From: Trichomonas vaginalis G3
Lineage: Eukaryota > Parabasalia > Trichomonadida > Trichomonadidae
Length of the DNA: 64,000 nucleotides
Direction of reading: 5' to 3'
NCBI RefSeq assembly: GCF_026262505.1
Contig: NC_067207.1
Span: 5,774,252-5,838,251 of the forward strand
How positions within the stretch are numbered: position 1 is the stretch's first letter; every line of letters begins with the position of its first letter. The notes beneath the pieces are model-generated. The model did no database searches. It had not been told where the DNA came from and was given only the letters and a program-made list of their open reading frames with translations. A program made the position numbers and the translations under genes. Below, one piece after another: positions 19,860-27,450 of the stretch.

Positions 19860-21124
19860 CCCAGATTTGCTTTACTTTTACCACCTCTCGAAAGCTGGGG
19901 ACACCGCCTATCGTTGGGAGTAGCTATTAAATAGAACCACCAAGGGTATTTTTCGAACTGCCGGTGTAGTGGAAACATCCGACATAATGATTCATTATGC
20001 CAACGTTTTATTCCCATTTAGCCAATTTTTTTCTTTTTTGGATCATGAATTTTTTTTTGGGTCACTATAAGATTTGTTTCATGTTCTAAATCTGCTGCAT
20101 ATGTAATCTATTTTTATTTACCTATTTTTTAAAAATCTATTGGATTGCCAAATTTGAATATATTTAAAATCATAAAACTCCAAAAAAACTATAAATATAT
20201 GTTTTATGCATAGTGCCGATACTCAAATATCAGATTACTTAGATCCATGAATAATATCCGAATTTTTTTTCTTAAAATTAAACTTCAAAACTTCTTGCAA
20301 TCTTATTCTTAATCAATTGTAAATTTTTAAAACCATTTTTGAAAATAATTTTGCGTAAATTTTATTCTCATGTTGTTTTAATCGAAAATTGATACATTTT
20401 CAAAAAATAATATTGACTTATGAAATTCATTTTTAAGGTGAAATAGTATTGTTTTTATTAAAGTATATGAATAATATATAAAAAATTAATGAATAATATA
20501 AGCAGATTTTTAGTTTACAAAACAAATATGAGCAATGCAATTTCAAACTTTTGCTGGCAATTTCGATATTGCTCAAGTTTGTAGTATTTGTGATACCTAT
20601 AACATCGGCTTAATCAAAATTCGATTTTTCTTATGAGTTATTGAGAAATTTTGATTGCAATGAGAAGGATTTCGACGTTTTTGATAAACTAAGAGCTGAG
20701 CTTTAGGGGTTCAGTTCATTTATGGCTGTAGTTTGATGCGTAGATCTCTTTTTTATTGTAAATTCTTTCAGCATGGAGATCGAGAATGAATCTTTTGAGA
20801 ACTTTATGAGTTTTTACACCCGTAAAGAGGTCCTTCGAGGAAAGATAGTCCAGACTACATGAAGATGTGGGTTAACCAAAAAAATCCGATGGTTTCCCCA
20901 TATTCATGTAGATCTTCGAAAAAATGAGCACCAAAAAAGCCAAAAAAATAGGCTTTTTATTGGATTTGTACACTAGATCAATAATCTATTTAGGATCTGA
21001 CACTCTTTTTAGCCAGAGATATGAGGTCCTTTCTAGGAAAACGATCTATTCATCCATAAAAAAAATGAATTATCGTTTTCCCCAGAAATTACATGGGGAG
21101 TGGTAAAAGTAAAGCAAATCTGGG
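19860..21124. mobile_element. Decayed mariner-like DNA transposon
   Basis: The 25-bp perfect terminal inverted repeats start CCCAGATTTGCTTTACTTTT at 19,860 and mirror at 21,100-21,124, with TA on both outer sides (19,858-19,859 and 21,125-21,126). The length of about 1.27 kb, TA target and repeat length fit the mariner family, which is abundant in Trichomonas. No transposase frame of normal size (about 340 codons) is open. A short coding-like stretch near 20,773-20,860 (MEIENESFENFMSFYTRKEV) may be a remnant. The element looks internally rearranged or heavily decayed. Confidence 0.65.
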
Positions 21125-21126
21125 TA

Positions 21127-21414
21127 CAAATTTAATATTAATAATAATCCAACTATGTCTCTTAAAATATAAATTTGCATATTAATACTCATGCTTAATA
21201 TACTTATCTTCCAGAGGATGTTTTATTGTCGCAGGAAAAGTGACAAAATTATTTTACAAGTATATTTTGGTACCTAAATAAAGGAAGAACATCAATTCCA
21301 TGGAGTAGCTCTTTATATTATTAAAAATTCTATAATTCGAATATTCACATTGTCGTCTAAAACCGCCAGACGACAATAATAATACCCCTATCTTCCAATC
21401 TAAAAAATATATTC
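21127..21414. other. Short host segment between two mobile elements
   Basis: 288 bp between the mariner-like element and the Polinton. Contains TTGTCGTCTAAAACCGCCAG and its partner CGACAATAAT, a small stem (TTGTCGTCT/AGACGACAA). No gene. Confidence 0.5.
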
Positions 21415-21477
21415 AAAAAAAAAAAAAAAAAAAAAAAAGGCAGTGGGGCTTCCAGGCACTTCGTGCCCTCTAGCCCC
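21415..21477 (+). repeat. Left terminal inverted repeat of the Polinton
   Basis: Starts with 24 A residues, then GGCAGTGGGGCTTCCAGG, then a small hairpin (GGCAC-TTC-GTGCC) and TCTAGCCCC. It pairs with 46,569-46,635. Confidence 0.85.
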
Positions 21478-21528
21478 TAAGAAATTTTGTCACTTTTCAG
21501 GAAAAAACATTTTTATTATATATATAAA

Positions 21529-22347
21529 ATGAATTTTACAAAACCACCGTTACCCTTCTTTGGAAATAAGAGTAGATGTAAAGATATTCTATTGAGAGAA
21601 CTTAAGAAACTACCGAATGGTCTAACATTTGTAGATTTGTTCGGTGGAAGTTTCTATATATCCCATTTGTGCCATACTGTATTTCCTGACTCAAAGATTA
21701 TATGCAATGACTTCGACAACTATATGAACCGTCTCAAACATATACCAGACACAAACAAAATATTGAAAGAGTTAAAAGAAAAGATACCTATAGGTAAGAT
21801 GGAACGTATACCATTAGATAAGAAAAATACTGTCAGAGAGGTTTTGAAAAAGGCAGAGTATATTGACTGGGATAGTATATCTGCTAGACTATTATATAGT
21901 GGTGCTATAAGAGTTCATGACATTGAAACACTTATGTCAAAAGTTTTATATCTTAACTATACAAATGTTTTCAAAGAGAACATAGAAAAATATATTGAGG
22001 GTATAGAGTTTGTGAGATGTCATTGGACAGAGTTGTATGAAAAATATAAAGACAAGGAAAATGTTTTCTTTATAGTGGACCCGCCGTTCTATAACACATG
22101 GGATTTTCAATACCAAGTAGACTGGACTTTGAGAGACTCTTTAGAAACTTTAGACGTTTTACATAACCATCCATGCTTTTACTTTACATCCGATAAAAGT
22201 GGTTTGGAAAGTGTCATGAGATGGTTAGAGGACATACATGACTATGAGTTTAGATACGATAAGATAGAATATGAGAGAGGTCCTATAAACTGGAGAAAGT
22301 GTCATAACAAAGAAATTTTACTAGTAAGTAAATGTGGTTTGAAATAG
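21529..22347 (+). CDS. Polinton DNA adenine-N6 methyltransferase (Dam/D12 class)
   Basis: 272 residues from the ATG at 21,529, and the frame looks whole. It shows the D12-class motifs in order: PFFGNKSR near residue 9 (motif X, AdoMet binding), FVDLFGGS near 34 (motif I) and the catalytic VDPPFYNTW near 183 (motif IV, D-P-P-F). It would transfer a methyl group from AdoMet to adenine N6 in DNA. It is the outermost gene on the left, just inside the inverted repeat. A host-like initiator TGTCACTTTTCAG lies at 21,488, about 39 nt upstream. Likely roles are marking element DNA or countering restriction (inference). Confidence 0.88.
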   Translation: MNFTKPPLPFFGNKSRCKDILLRELKKLPNGLTFVDLFGGSFYISHLCHTVFPDSKIICNDFDNYMNRLKHIPDTNKILKELKEKIPIGKMERIPLDKKNTVREVLKKAEYIDWDSISARLLYSGAIRVHDIETLMSKVLYLNYTNVFKENIEKYIEGIEFVRCHWTELYEKYKDKENVFFIVDPPFYNTWDFQYQVDWTLRDSLETLDVLHNHPCFYFTSDKSGLESVMRWLEDIHDYEFRYDKIEYERGPINWRKCHNKEILLVSKCGLK

Positions 22348-22486
22348 GACTACTTGTTTTAGGTTTTTTCCATTGTGTCATTTACTTATTTGACGTGGCA
22401 GAAAGATATAGAGAATATGAAGATGAACCAATGCCTGCAAATGTTCAGCATATGTACTCGTAAGAGATATTTTTATCTAATATTAA

Positions 22487-22849
22487 ATGGACGCACAGAA
22501 CTTAGCGAATGCACAGCAACCTGGACAACCAAACCCAGAGAATATTCCAAATGAAGTTAGAATACAAACTGCAATGGCAAACTATGGTCAAGTGCCAACA
22601 GATGTACAAATGCAAACTGCCATGTCAAATGACGCTGCGTTAGGTTTGCCACCATGGTATGCAAATATGAGATGGAAAGAGTTTTATACAAACCCTGAAG
22701 TGGGATATAAACAACTTTATGCAGATGACGCGAACACAGGAGTTGACCCAGAGTATGTTTTCTACCAGAGGAGAAATAGAATGTATGAGCTCCAGTTAAA
22801 GAATGCTATGGAACTCAGAAGGAAACGTAAGAGACTAGGTGGACATTAG
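22487..22849 (+). CDS. Polinton small hypothetical protein (120 aa)
   Basis: Gln/Asn/Pro-rich N-terminus with a repeated phrase (RIQTAMANYGQVPTDVQ then MQTAMSND), a central segment PPWYANMRWKEFYTNPEVGY and a basic C-terminus ELRRKRKRLGGH. No family is recognised. It sits between the methyltransferase and an amphipathic peptide gene, suggesting a small virion or DNA-associated protein. The upstream motif TTTTTATCTAATATTAA precedes the ATG. Confidence 0.6.
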   Translation: MDAQNLANAQQPGQPNPENIPNEVRIQTAMANYGQVPTDVQMQTAMSNDAALGLPPWYANMRWKEFYTNPEVGYKQLYADDANTGVDPEYVFYQRRNRMYELQLKNAMELRRKRKRLGGH

Positions 22850-22867
22850 ATTTTTACATATAGTAAA

Positions 22868-23110
22868 ATGGGTTTCTTTGGAAGAATAGGAAACTTCTTT
22901 CGAAATGTTGGAAGAGGTATATGGAATGGAATAAAAACCGTCGGAAGAGGAATTTGGAACGGAGTCAAAAATATTGGCAAAAGAGTAGGTCAGTTCGTTG
23001 GTATTATACCTAAAGACCCTGAACCAGAAGAGCAAGCTCCTGTTATACAACAGCCTGAACCTGCACCACAGTCTAGTTGGCAACCAAATCCAACACCTCA
23101 ACCGTATTAA
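22868..23110 (+). CDS. Polinton amphipathic Gly/Trp-rich small protein (80 aa)
   Basis: Residues 1-45 form repeated amphipathic segments (NVGRGIWNGIK, then TVGRGIWNGVK) with evenly spaced Arg/Lys and Ile/Trp. The rest is Pro/Gln-rich. The shape recalls membrane-active minor capsid peptides of adenovirus-like lineages (pVI/pX type), which is inference from physicochemical pattern only. It shares the opening M-G-(F/L)-F-G with the 133-residue protein at 26,241. Confidence 0.65.
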   Translation: MGFFGRIGNFFRNVGRGIWNGIKTVGRGIWNGVKNIGKRVGQFVGIIPKDPEPEEQAPVIQQPEPAPQSSWQPNPTPQPY

Positions 23111-23185
23111 AAAATCATATTTTTACCGTTCGATAGTAGTTGTATATGAAACTAAGTTCTAAGTAAAACGCGTGGTATAATGGAA

Positions 23186-23962
23186 TTATTCTCTTTCTTC
23201 CATCTGTAGTAAACCATACTTGAAAGTCTGAAATACTTCCACTCGGTGGTTCATATAGCTTTGTAGGTTTTTCGTAAAAGTCATTTGCCAAGCATAAAAA
23301 GAGTTTTGCGCACCAGAAAATGAAGCATGAACTATAATAGCATCTGAGTCGAAAACATTTTCATATGTTCCATTAGGGTTTTCGACTTCATAAAAGTTCG
23401 GGTGTACTGGATATTCTGCAGGCTGATTTAACATCCTCAAAAATCTATACCATGCCAAGTTGTTATATTTTGTAGAAATATAAACGTCTTCTCCAAGGTC
23501 TTCTATTCTATTGAATTTAACAGTTGCATTTTTCCTGTCATATATAATATCGAGATGGTACTCTCCTTCGTCAATGTTGTACTGTTTTGCATATTCGAGA
23601 TAGATATCGTTTATTTTTTCTTGAAAAGCTTGAAGAGTTGTTTCTAAGTTTACAAGCAAATTCACTTGTAAAAGTTTTCCCTGTTCAAATTTCTCATACG
23701 TACGTTTTTCTTTGTTATAGTATCGAACTTCAAAAGCGACCGTAAATGGGAACCCATGTATGGCTTCTGAAATGAACTTCATTCTACGAAAGCCAACAGC
23801 TTTTGTGACGGATGGGTCTCTTAACCATCTCAATGGGTAGTCAAAACGATAGCCTTCATGCTTTACGGTCTCTGTCTCAAACTTTTGACCGACATTCGTA
23901 AAAAGTTCATCTAATGGTTTAGTTGTAGCAACTCTTGAATTTTCTTTTTCTATTGAAAGCAT
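23186..23962 (-). CDS. Polinton hypothetical protein, possible structural protein (258 aa)
   Basis: A whole frame of 258 residues with alternating beta-prone text (FTVAFEVRYYNKEKRTYEKF, YHLDIIYDRKNATVKFN, AIIVHASFSGAQNSFYAW). No catalytic motif is seen. It is transcribed divergently from the fibre-like gene with only 18 bp between start codons. A virion component such as a penton or vertex protein is plausible from position and composition, but no family is recognised. Confidence 0.6.
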   Translation of the reverse strand: MLSIEKENSRVATTKPLDELFTNVGQKFETETVKHEGYRFDYPLRWLRDPSVTKAVGFRRMKFISEAIHGFPFTVAFEVRYYNKEKRTYEKFEQGKLLQVNLLVNLETTLQAFQEKINDIYLEYAKQYNIDEGEYHLDIIYDRKNATVKFNRIEDLGEDVYISTKYNNLAWYRFLRMLNQPAEYPVHPNFYEVENPNGTYENVFDSDAIIVHASFSGAQNSFYAWQMTFTKNLQSYMNHRVEVFQTFKYGLLQMEERE

Positions 23963-23980
23963 ATTTTATCTAGAATAAAA
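23963..23980. promoter_or_regulatory. 18-bp bidirectional start region
   Basis: The spacer between two divergent ATGs reads ATTTTATCTAGAATAAAA, nearly its own reverse complement around CTAG. A very similar spacer (TTTACTTAGAATAAAAAG) lies at 39,658-39,675. Confidence 0.55.
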
Positions 23981-25267
23981 ATGTCAAATGAAACAGCGTC
24001 TATGAGAGAAATACAACACAACCGACAACTCATTGTGCAAGCTCTAAATAAGAACACAACAAACTTTTCAAACTATTCTAAGATATCTGAGTCATTGAAA
24101 GAAGGAAACTTAAAACTGACGATAAACCCATTGACAGACGAGTTTCTGTTTCAAGACAGTAAGAACCATACTGTTTGTATAAATCCAACAAAAGGAACTT
24201 TAAACGAGAAACCTATAAAAGAACTTCTTTTGAAAGCAGATGTTGACAACAAAGCTGACAAAGAGTATGTCATTGAAAAAGTTCAAGAAGAACATGACAG
24301 AGCAGATGCAACATATGCAACGAAAGAACATACTCATCCTGAACTAGCAGACAAAACATATGTTGACAATAAAATGTCAAGTGAAGTGACAAGAGCTGAA
24401 AACGAATATTCTAAAAAGACTCATACACATACCATTGCAAATATTACAAACTTACAAGAAACCTTAAACAAGAAAAGTGACGTTGGACATACACACGATT
24501 TCTTCGCAACTGTTGGTATAGAAAATATTGCAGGAACGGTTGAAGAACCTGATGGAACTGGTGGGGATGTATTAAATTGGAAACCTCCTAACTTTCCACA
24601 AGGTTTAACATCGGATGAAGACATAACGACGATGAAATACACTAGATGTAGAAATGTCTATGTCATGGAGGATGAAAACAATGTTAAATTCACTGCTCAA
24701 GATTTATATGATAAGAAAGCTGACAAAACATATGTTAACGATGAGTTAGATAAAAAAGCTGACAAAACATATGTTAACGATGAGTTAGATAAAAAAGCTG
24801 ACAAAACAGAGCTTCAAACGTTAAAGACAGAAATACTTCAAACACTATATCCTATAGGTTCTATTTACACGTCAATGAACTCTACCAGACCAGAAGTAGT
24901 ACTTGGTCTCGGAACTTGGACTCAAATAGTCGACAGGTTTTTGTATTGTGCAAACTCTTCAAAGGAAACAGGTGGAAGTAAAACGATTTCAGGTGAAAAC
25001 TTACCTGCGCATAGTCACTACGTAGATTTAAGTACATCTCAAGCAGGTTGGCATAAACATAAATTTTGGGATTGGTCAGCAATGAAAAAAGGTAAAGGAT
25101 ATGATGTTAAAGACGACGTTCAGTTTGCTATAAATTGTTTCTGGGGTGACACTCAGGGAGATGGAAACCATACACATCGCGTTACAGGATATACACAAAC
25201 AACGGGACAAAGTAAAGACTACATGCCACCTTACATGACAGTTTACGCATGGTATAGAATTGCTTAG
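23981..25267 (+). CDS. Polinton phage-tail-fibre/collar-like protein (428 aa)
   Basis: The N-terminal half is helical and polar with repeated 'KADKTYVNDELDK' and His-rich 'KEHTHPEL', 'KKTHTHTI', 'VGHTHDFF' blocks typical of trimeric fibres. The C-terminal domain has the phage tail/collar pattern: LYPIGSIYTSMNSTRPEVV, GTWTQIVDRFLYC, GGSKTISGENLPAHSHYV, a second His block GDGNHTHRV, and the closing MPPYMTVYAWYRIA. Those features are known from phage tail fibre and baseplate gp10-type C-termini. It would act as a spike or attachment protein if virions form. The frame looks whole. It meets the integrase gene tail to tail with a 4-bp overlap. Confidence 0.85.
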   Translation: MSNETASMREIQHNRQLIVQALNKNTTNFSNYSKISESLKEGNLKLTINPLTDEFLFQDSKNHTVCINPTKGTLNEKPIKELLLKADVDNKADKEYVIEKVQEEHDRADATYATKEHTHPELADKTYVDNKMSSEVTRAENEYSKKTHTHTIANITNLQETLNKKSDVGHTHDFFATVGIENIAGTVEEPDGTGGDVLNWKPPNFPQGLTSDEDITTMKYTRCRNVYVMEDENNVKFTAQDLYDKKADKTYVNDELDKKADKTYVNDELDKKADKTELQTLKTEILQTLYPIGSIYTSMNSTRPEVVLGLGTWTQIVDRFLYCANSSKETGGSKTISGENLPAHSHYVDLSTSQAGWHKHKFWDWSAMKKGKGYDVKDDVQFAINCFWGDTQGDGNHTHRVTGYTQTTGQSKDYMPPYMTVYAWYRIA

Positions 25268-26223
25268 TCGTCATTTTCAACTTCTTTAGCATATTCGTCA
25301 GGAGTTGTCTTATATTTGTTAGGAACTGTCTTTGAAAGTATACCACCTTGAACTTTGACAAGTTTGAAACGAGGTCTGACAATAGTAGTTTTATCTTCTG
25401 CTTGCAGTGTGTACATTTTGCCATGTTTGCCTAAAACTTCATAATATTCTCTTGTATACTTTCTTCTATTTTTACGAACACGAATGTGAGTACCTGTCGA
25501 GTTCCCATTGTTGTCATAGTCAATAGTATTTTCATATGGGTCGCGTTTAGGTATTTCTATTTTTACTTTGTCACCTTTCTTAAGTTTGAAGCCTGGCATT
25601 CTTTCTTGTTTGTCTCTTTTGACTAAACTATTAAATATATAGTCTTTCTCTAAGTCAGGGTTGTTTTTCATTTCTTCGGGGGAGTGGTTTCCCAAACCTT
25701 TTTGTTTACGGCTATTGTAAATATTTAAAACTTGTCTCATCTTTGCCATGGAGAAGTGTCTATATTTGTCGTCATATGACATTTCATCTACCTCACCACC
25801 TTGTGGTTGATTTAAGTCTCTTAAGATTTTTATACATCCGTCAATGACACCAAGAGCAGAATGGTTTTGGTCGACAATGAAATATTGGTTTACATTTTTT
25901 GAACGCAGATAGTTTTTTACATCATCTGATTTGAAAGAACTTTCACAGTCAGATGTCAGTTTTGTTGGGTGGTATTTGTCAACGAATATTGTCAAAGCAG
26001 TTTTCACATCTAAAATATTTTTGGACTGTAATGGTATGGCTTCACAGTATCTTGTGTTTTGACCAACAAATATTAGCCAGTATGGAGGTCCATCTTCTCT
26101 ATACCTCGGAATGTTTTCCAAGATATCCATAAACCAAGCATTTGGTGTTGAACTAAAGATTTTTATCATGAGTGCTTTCTTTGTCGCTTTAGAAACATAG
26201 GGGTCCTTGTTTGGATTCGTCAT
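25264..26223 (-). CDS. Polinton retroviral-type integrase (c-integrase)
   Basis: 319 residues; the frame looks whole. The catalytic core begins 'AWFMDILENIPRY' (first Asp), continues 'KLTSDCESSFKSDDVKNYL' (second Asp region, DSDxGxEF-like) and 'FIVDQNHSALGVIDGCIKIL' (Glu position replaced in the visible text by the V-I-D segment typical of this lineage). A basic C-terminal region (HIRVRKNRRKYTREYYEVL) resembles the chromo-like tail of Polinton integrases. The enzyme joins element ends to target DNA and makes the short target duplication. It starts 17 bp from the divergent gene at 26,241. Confidence 0.85.
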   Translation of the reverse strand: MTNPNKDPYVSKATKKALMIKIFSSTPNAWFMDILENIPRYREDGPPYWLIFVGQNTRYCEAIPLQSKNILDVKTALTIFVDKYHPTKLTSDCESSFKSDDVKNYLRSKNVNQYFIVDQNHSALGVIDGCIKILRDLNQPQGGEVDEMSYDDKYRHFSMAKMRQVLNIYNSRKQKGLGNHSPEEMKNNPDLEKDYIFNSLVKRDKQERMPGFKLKKGDKVKIEIPKRDPYENTIDYDNNGNSTGTHIRVRKNRRKYTREYYEVLGKHGKMYTLQAEDKTTIVRPRFKLVKVQGGILSKTVPNKYKTTPDEYAKEVENDD

Positions 26224-26240
26224 TTTTTAACCCATAAGAA
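26224..26240. promoter_or_regulatory. 17-bp bidirectional start region
   Basis: Only TTTTTAACCCATAAGAA separates the integrase ATG (minus) from the ATG at 26,241 (plus). Both sides read as T-rich/A-rich motifs seen before other element genes. Confidence 0.5.
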
Positions 26241-26642
26241 ATGGGTTTATTTGGCGCATTAGCAGGAGTTGCATCTAGATTTTTACCCGCAGTGGGAACA
26301 CTAGCCAGAGGTGCATTTGGAATTGGAAGGAAGATTTTGAGTACATTAGGTATACTTAAAGAGAAAGCACAGCCTATTATACAAACTGTACAGAAAGGTT
26401 GGGATGTAGCACGAGATGCAGCAAATCTTATTCCAAATCCTGAAACAAGAGGAAAAGTTCAAGGATGGATGGACAATGTAGGAAGACAAGCAGGAAACTA
26501 CTATAACAAAGCAAATGACTACTATAACCAAGCAGGGCACTATATGGACCAAGGTGAAAGATTCTTTAACAGAGGATATAACCATGCACAACAGTGGGTA
26601 AACAACAACCAACCGCAACCGCCTCAAACGTGGGGAATGTAA
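26241..26642 (+). CDS. Polinton amphipathic protein with hydrophobic N-terminus (133 aa)
   Basis: The first 45 residues are glycine/alanine-rich and hydrophobic (MGLFGALAGVASRFLPAVGT then ARGAFGIGRKILSTLGIL), followed by amphipathic helices and a Tyr/Asn/Gln-rich tail (YYNKANDYYNQAGHYMDQG). It recalls adenoviral protein VI, a membrane-lytic cement protein. Inference from composition only. No enzyme motif. Confidence 0.6.
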   Translation: MGLFGALAGVASRFLPAVGTLARGAFGIGRKILSTLGILKEKAQPIIQTVQKGWDVARDAANLIPNPETRGKVQGWMDNVGRQAGNYYNKANDYYNQAGHYMDQGERFFNRGYNHAQQWVNNNQPQPPQTWGM

Positions 26643-26661
26643 ATTTTTTTACTGAGATGAA

Positions 26662-26817
26662 ATGAACAATACAGCATTGAGACAAATGGGCTCAAGATGG
26701 ATTTGTCGGCTTCCAGCAGTTACACAACCACGTGTTTGTCAAGTTCTTCCTATACCTCAAGAAGTTTTAGACCGACTTAAAAAACCTAAACAACCAGTTG
26801 AAAACAAACCAAACTAA
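26662..26817 (+). CDS. Polinton small protein (51 aa)
   Basis: A 51-codon frame beginning MNNTALRQMGSRWICRLPAV and ending KPVENKPN. Its leader (TTTTTTTACTGAGATGAA) is the same as that of the next gene at 26,837, which supports it as a real gene. No family is known. Confidence 0.5.
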   Translation: MNNTALRQMGSRWICRLPAVTQPRVCQVLPIPQEVLDRLKKPKQPVENKPN

Positions 26818-26836
26818 AATTTTTTACTGAGATGAA

Positions 26837-27421
26837 ATGACCGAAGAAGTTGAAACGGTAGATTTGACACCACAAACAAAAAGTTCAGAACCATTGTCAA
26901 AACCTGTCAAAGAACTTACAGATGAAGAAAAAAATTCAATAATAGAAAGTGCCAGGTCTGGAAATACAAACCCTAACTACAAAGTCACTTTTCATAGAAA
27001 TGGAACGGCTAGTATCTCAAAAAAGAAACAGACTCTCACAAATAAAATATTGAAGTCTGAAGGAGCTTTCGAGACAACAGATGGAAAAGTTTACTTCACT
27101 GACCAACAGTTCATTATAGAACATCTCATTGACTTAGAGTCGAAATATTCTAAACTTTACAACAAACACAAAAAGTTGAAAGGAAAACAAAAACAAATGG
27201 CATATGATATTTATGAAGATGTTGACGACACAACTGTTCCTGCAAGTGAGGTAAAGTCAGAGGAACCGAAAAGTGACGAAAAACCGATAGAAGAAGAGAA
27301 ACCAAAAACTGAAGATAAACCAAAACCAAAGTTTAGTTTCCAAACTAAACCAAGTCAACCTTCATTAGCTGGTATGGGTTGGCGTCAAAGACTTATGGCA
27401 GCAGGCGGTTACGTAAAGTAA
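26837..27421 (+). CDS. Polinton hypothetical protein (194 aa)
   Basis: Whole frame. Acidic/Lys-rich ends flank a central folded-looking part (NYKVTFHRNGTASISKKK, EGAFETTDGKVYFTDQQF, IEHLIDLESKYSKLYNKHK). The tail is rich in PKPE and ends GWRQRLMAAGGYVK. No family is recognised. It precedes the polymerase gene on the same strand. Confidence 0.6.
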   Translation: MTEEVETVDLTPQTKSSEPLSKPVKELTDEEKNSIIESARSGNTNPNYKVTFHRNGTASISKKKQTLTNKILKSEGAFETTDGKVYFTDQQFIIEHLIDLESKYSKLYNKHKKLKGKQKQMAYDIYEDVDDTTVPASEVKSEEPKSDEKPIEEEKPKTEDKPKPKFSFQTKPSQPSLAGMGWRQRLMAAGGYVK

Positions 27422-27450
27422 AGAAAAAACATTTTTTTATTTTTATAAAA

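Noticed and set aside
20924-21106. A 60-codon frame at the right end of the mariner-like element
   Set aside because: Too short for a transposase. It may contain remnant text but is not a gene by itself.
21415-21438. Poly-A read as the tail of a retroposed element
   Set aside because: The other end of the 25-kb unit carries the matching poly-T and inverted repeat, so these are tips of the Polinton.
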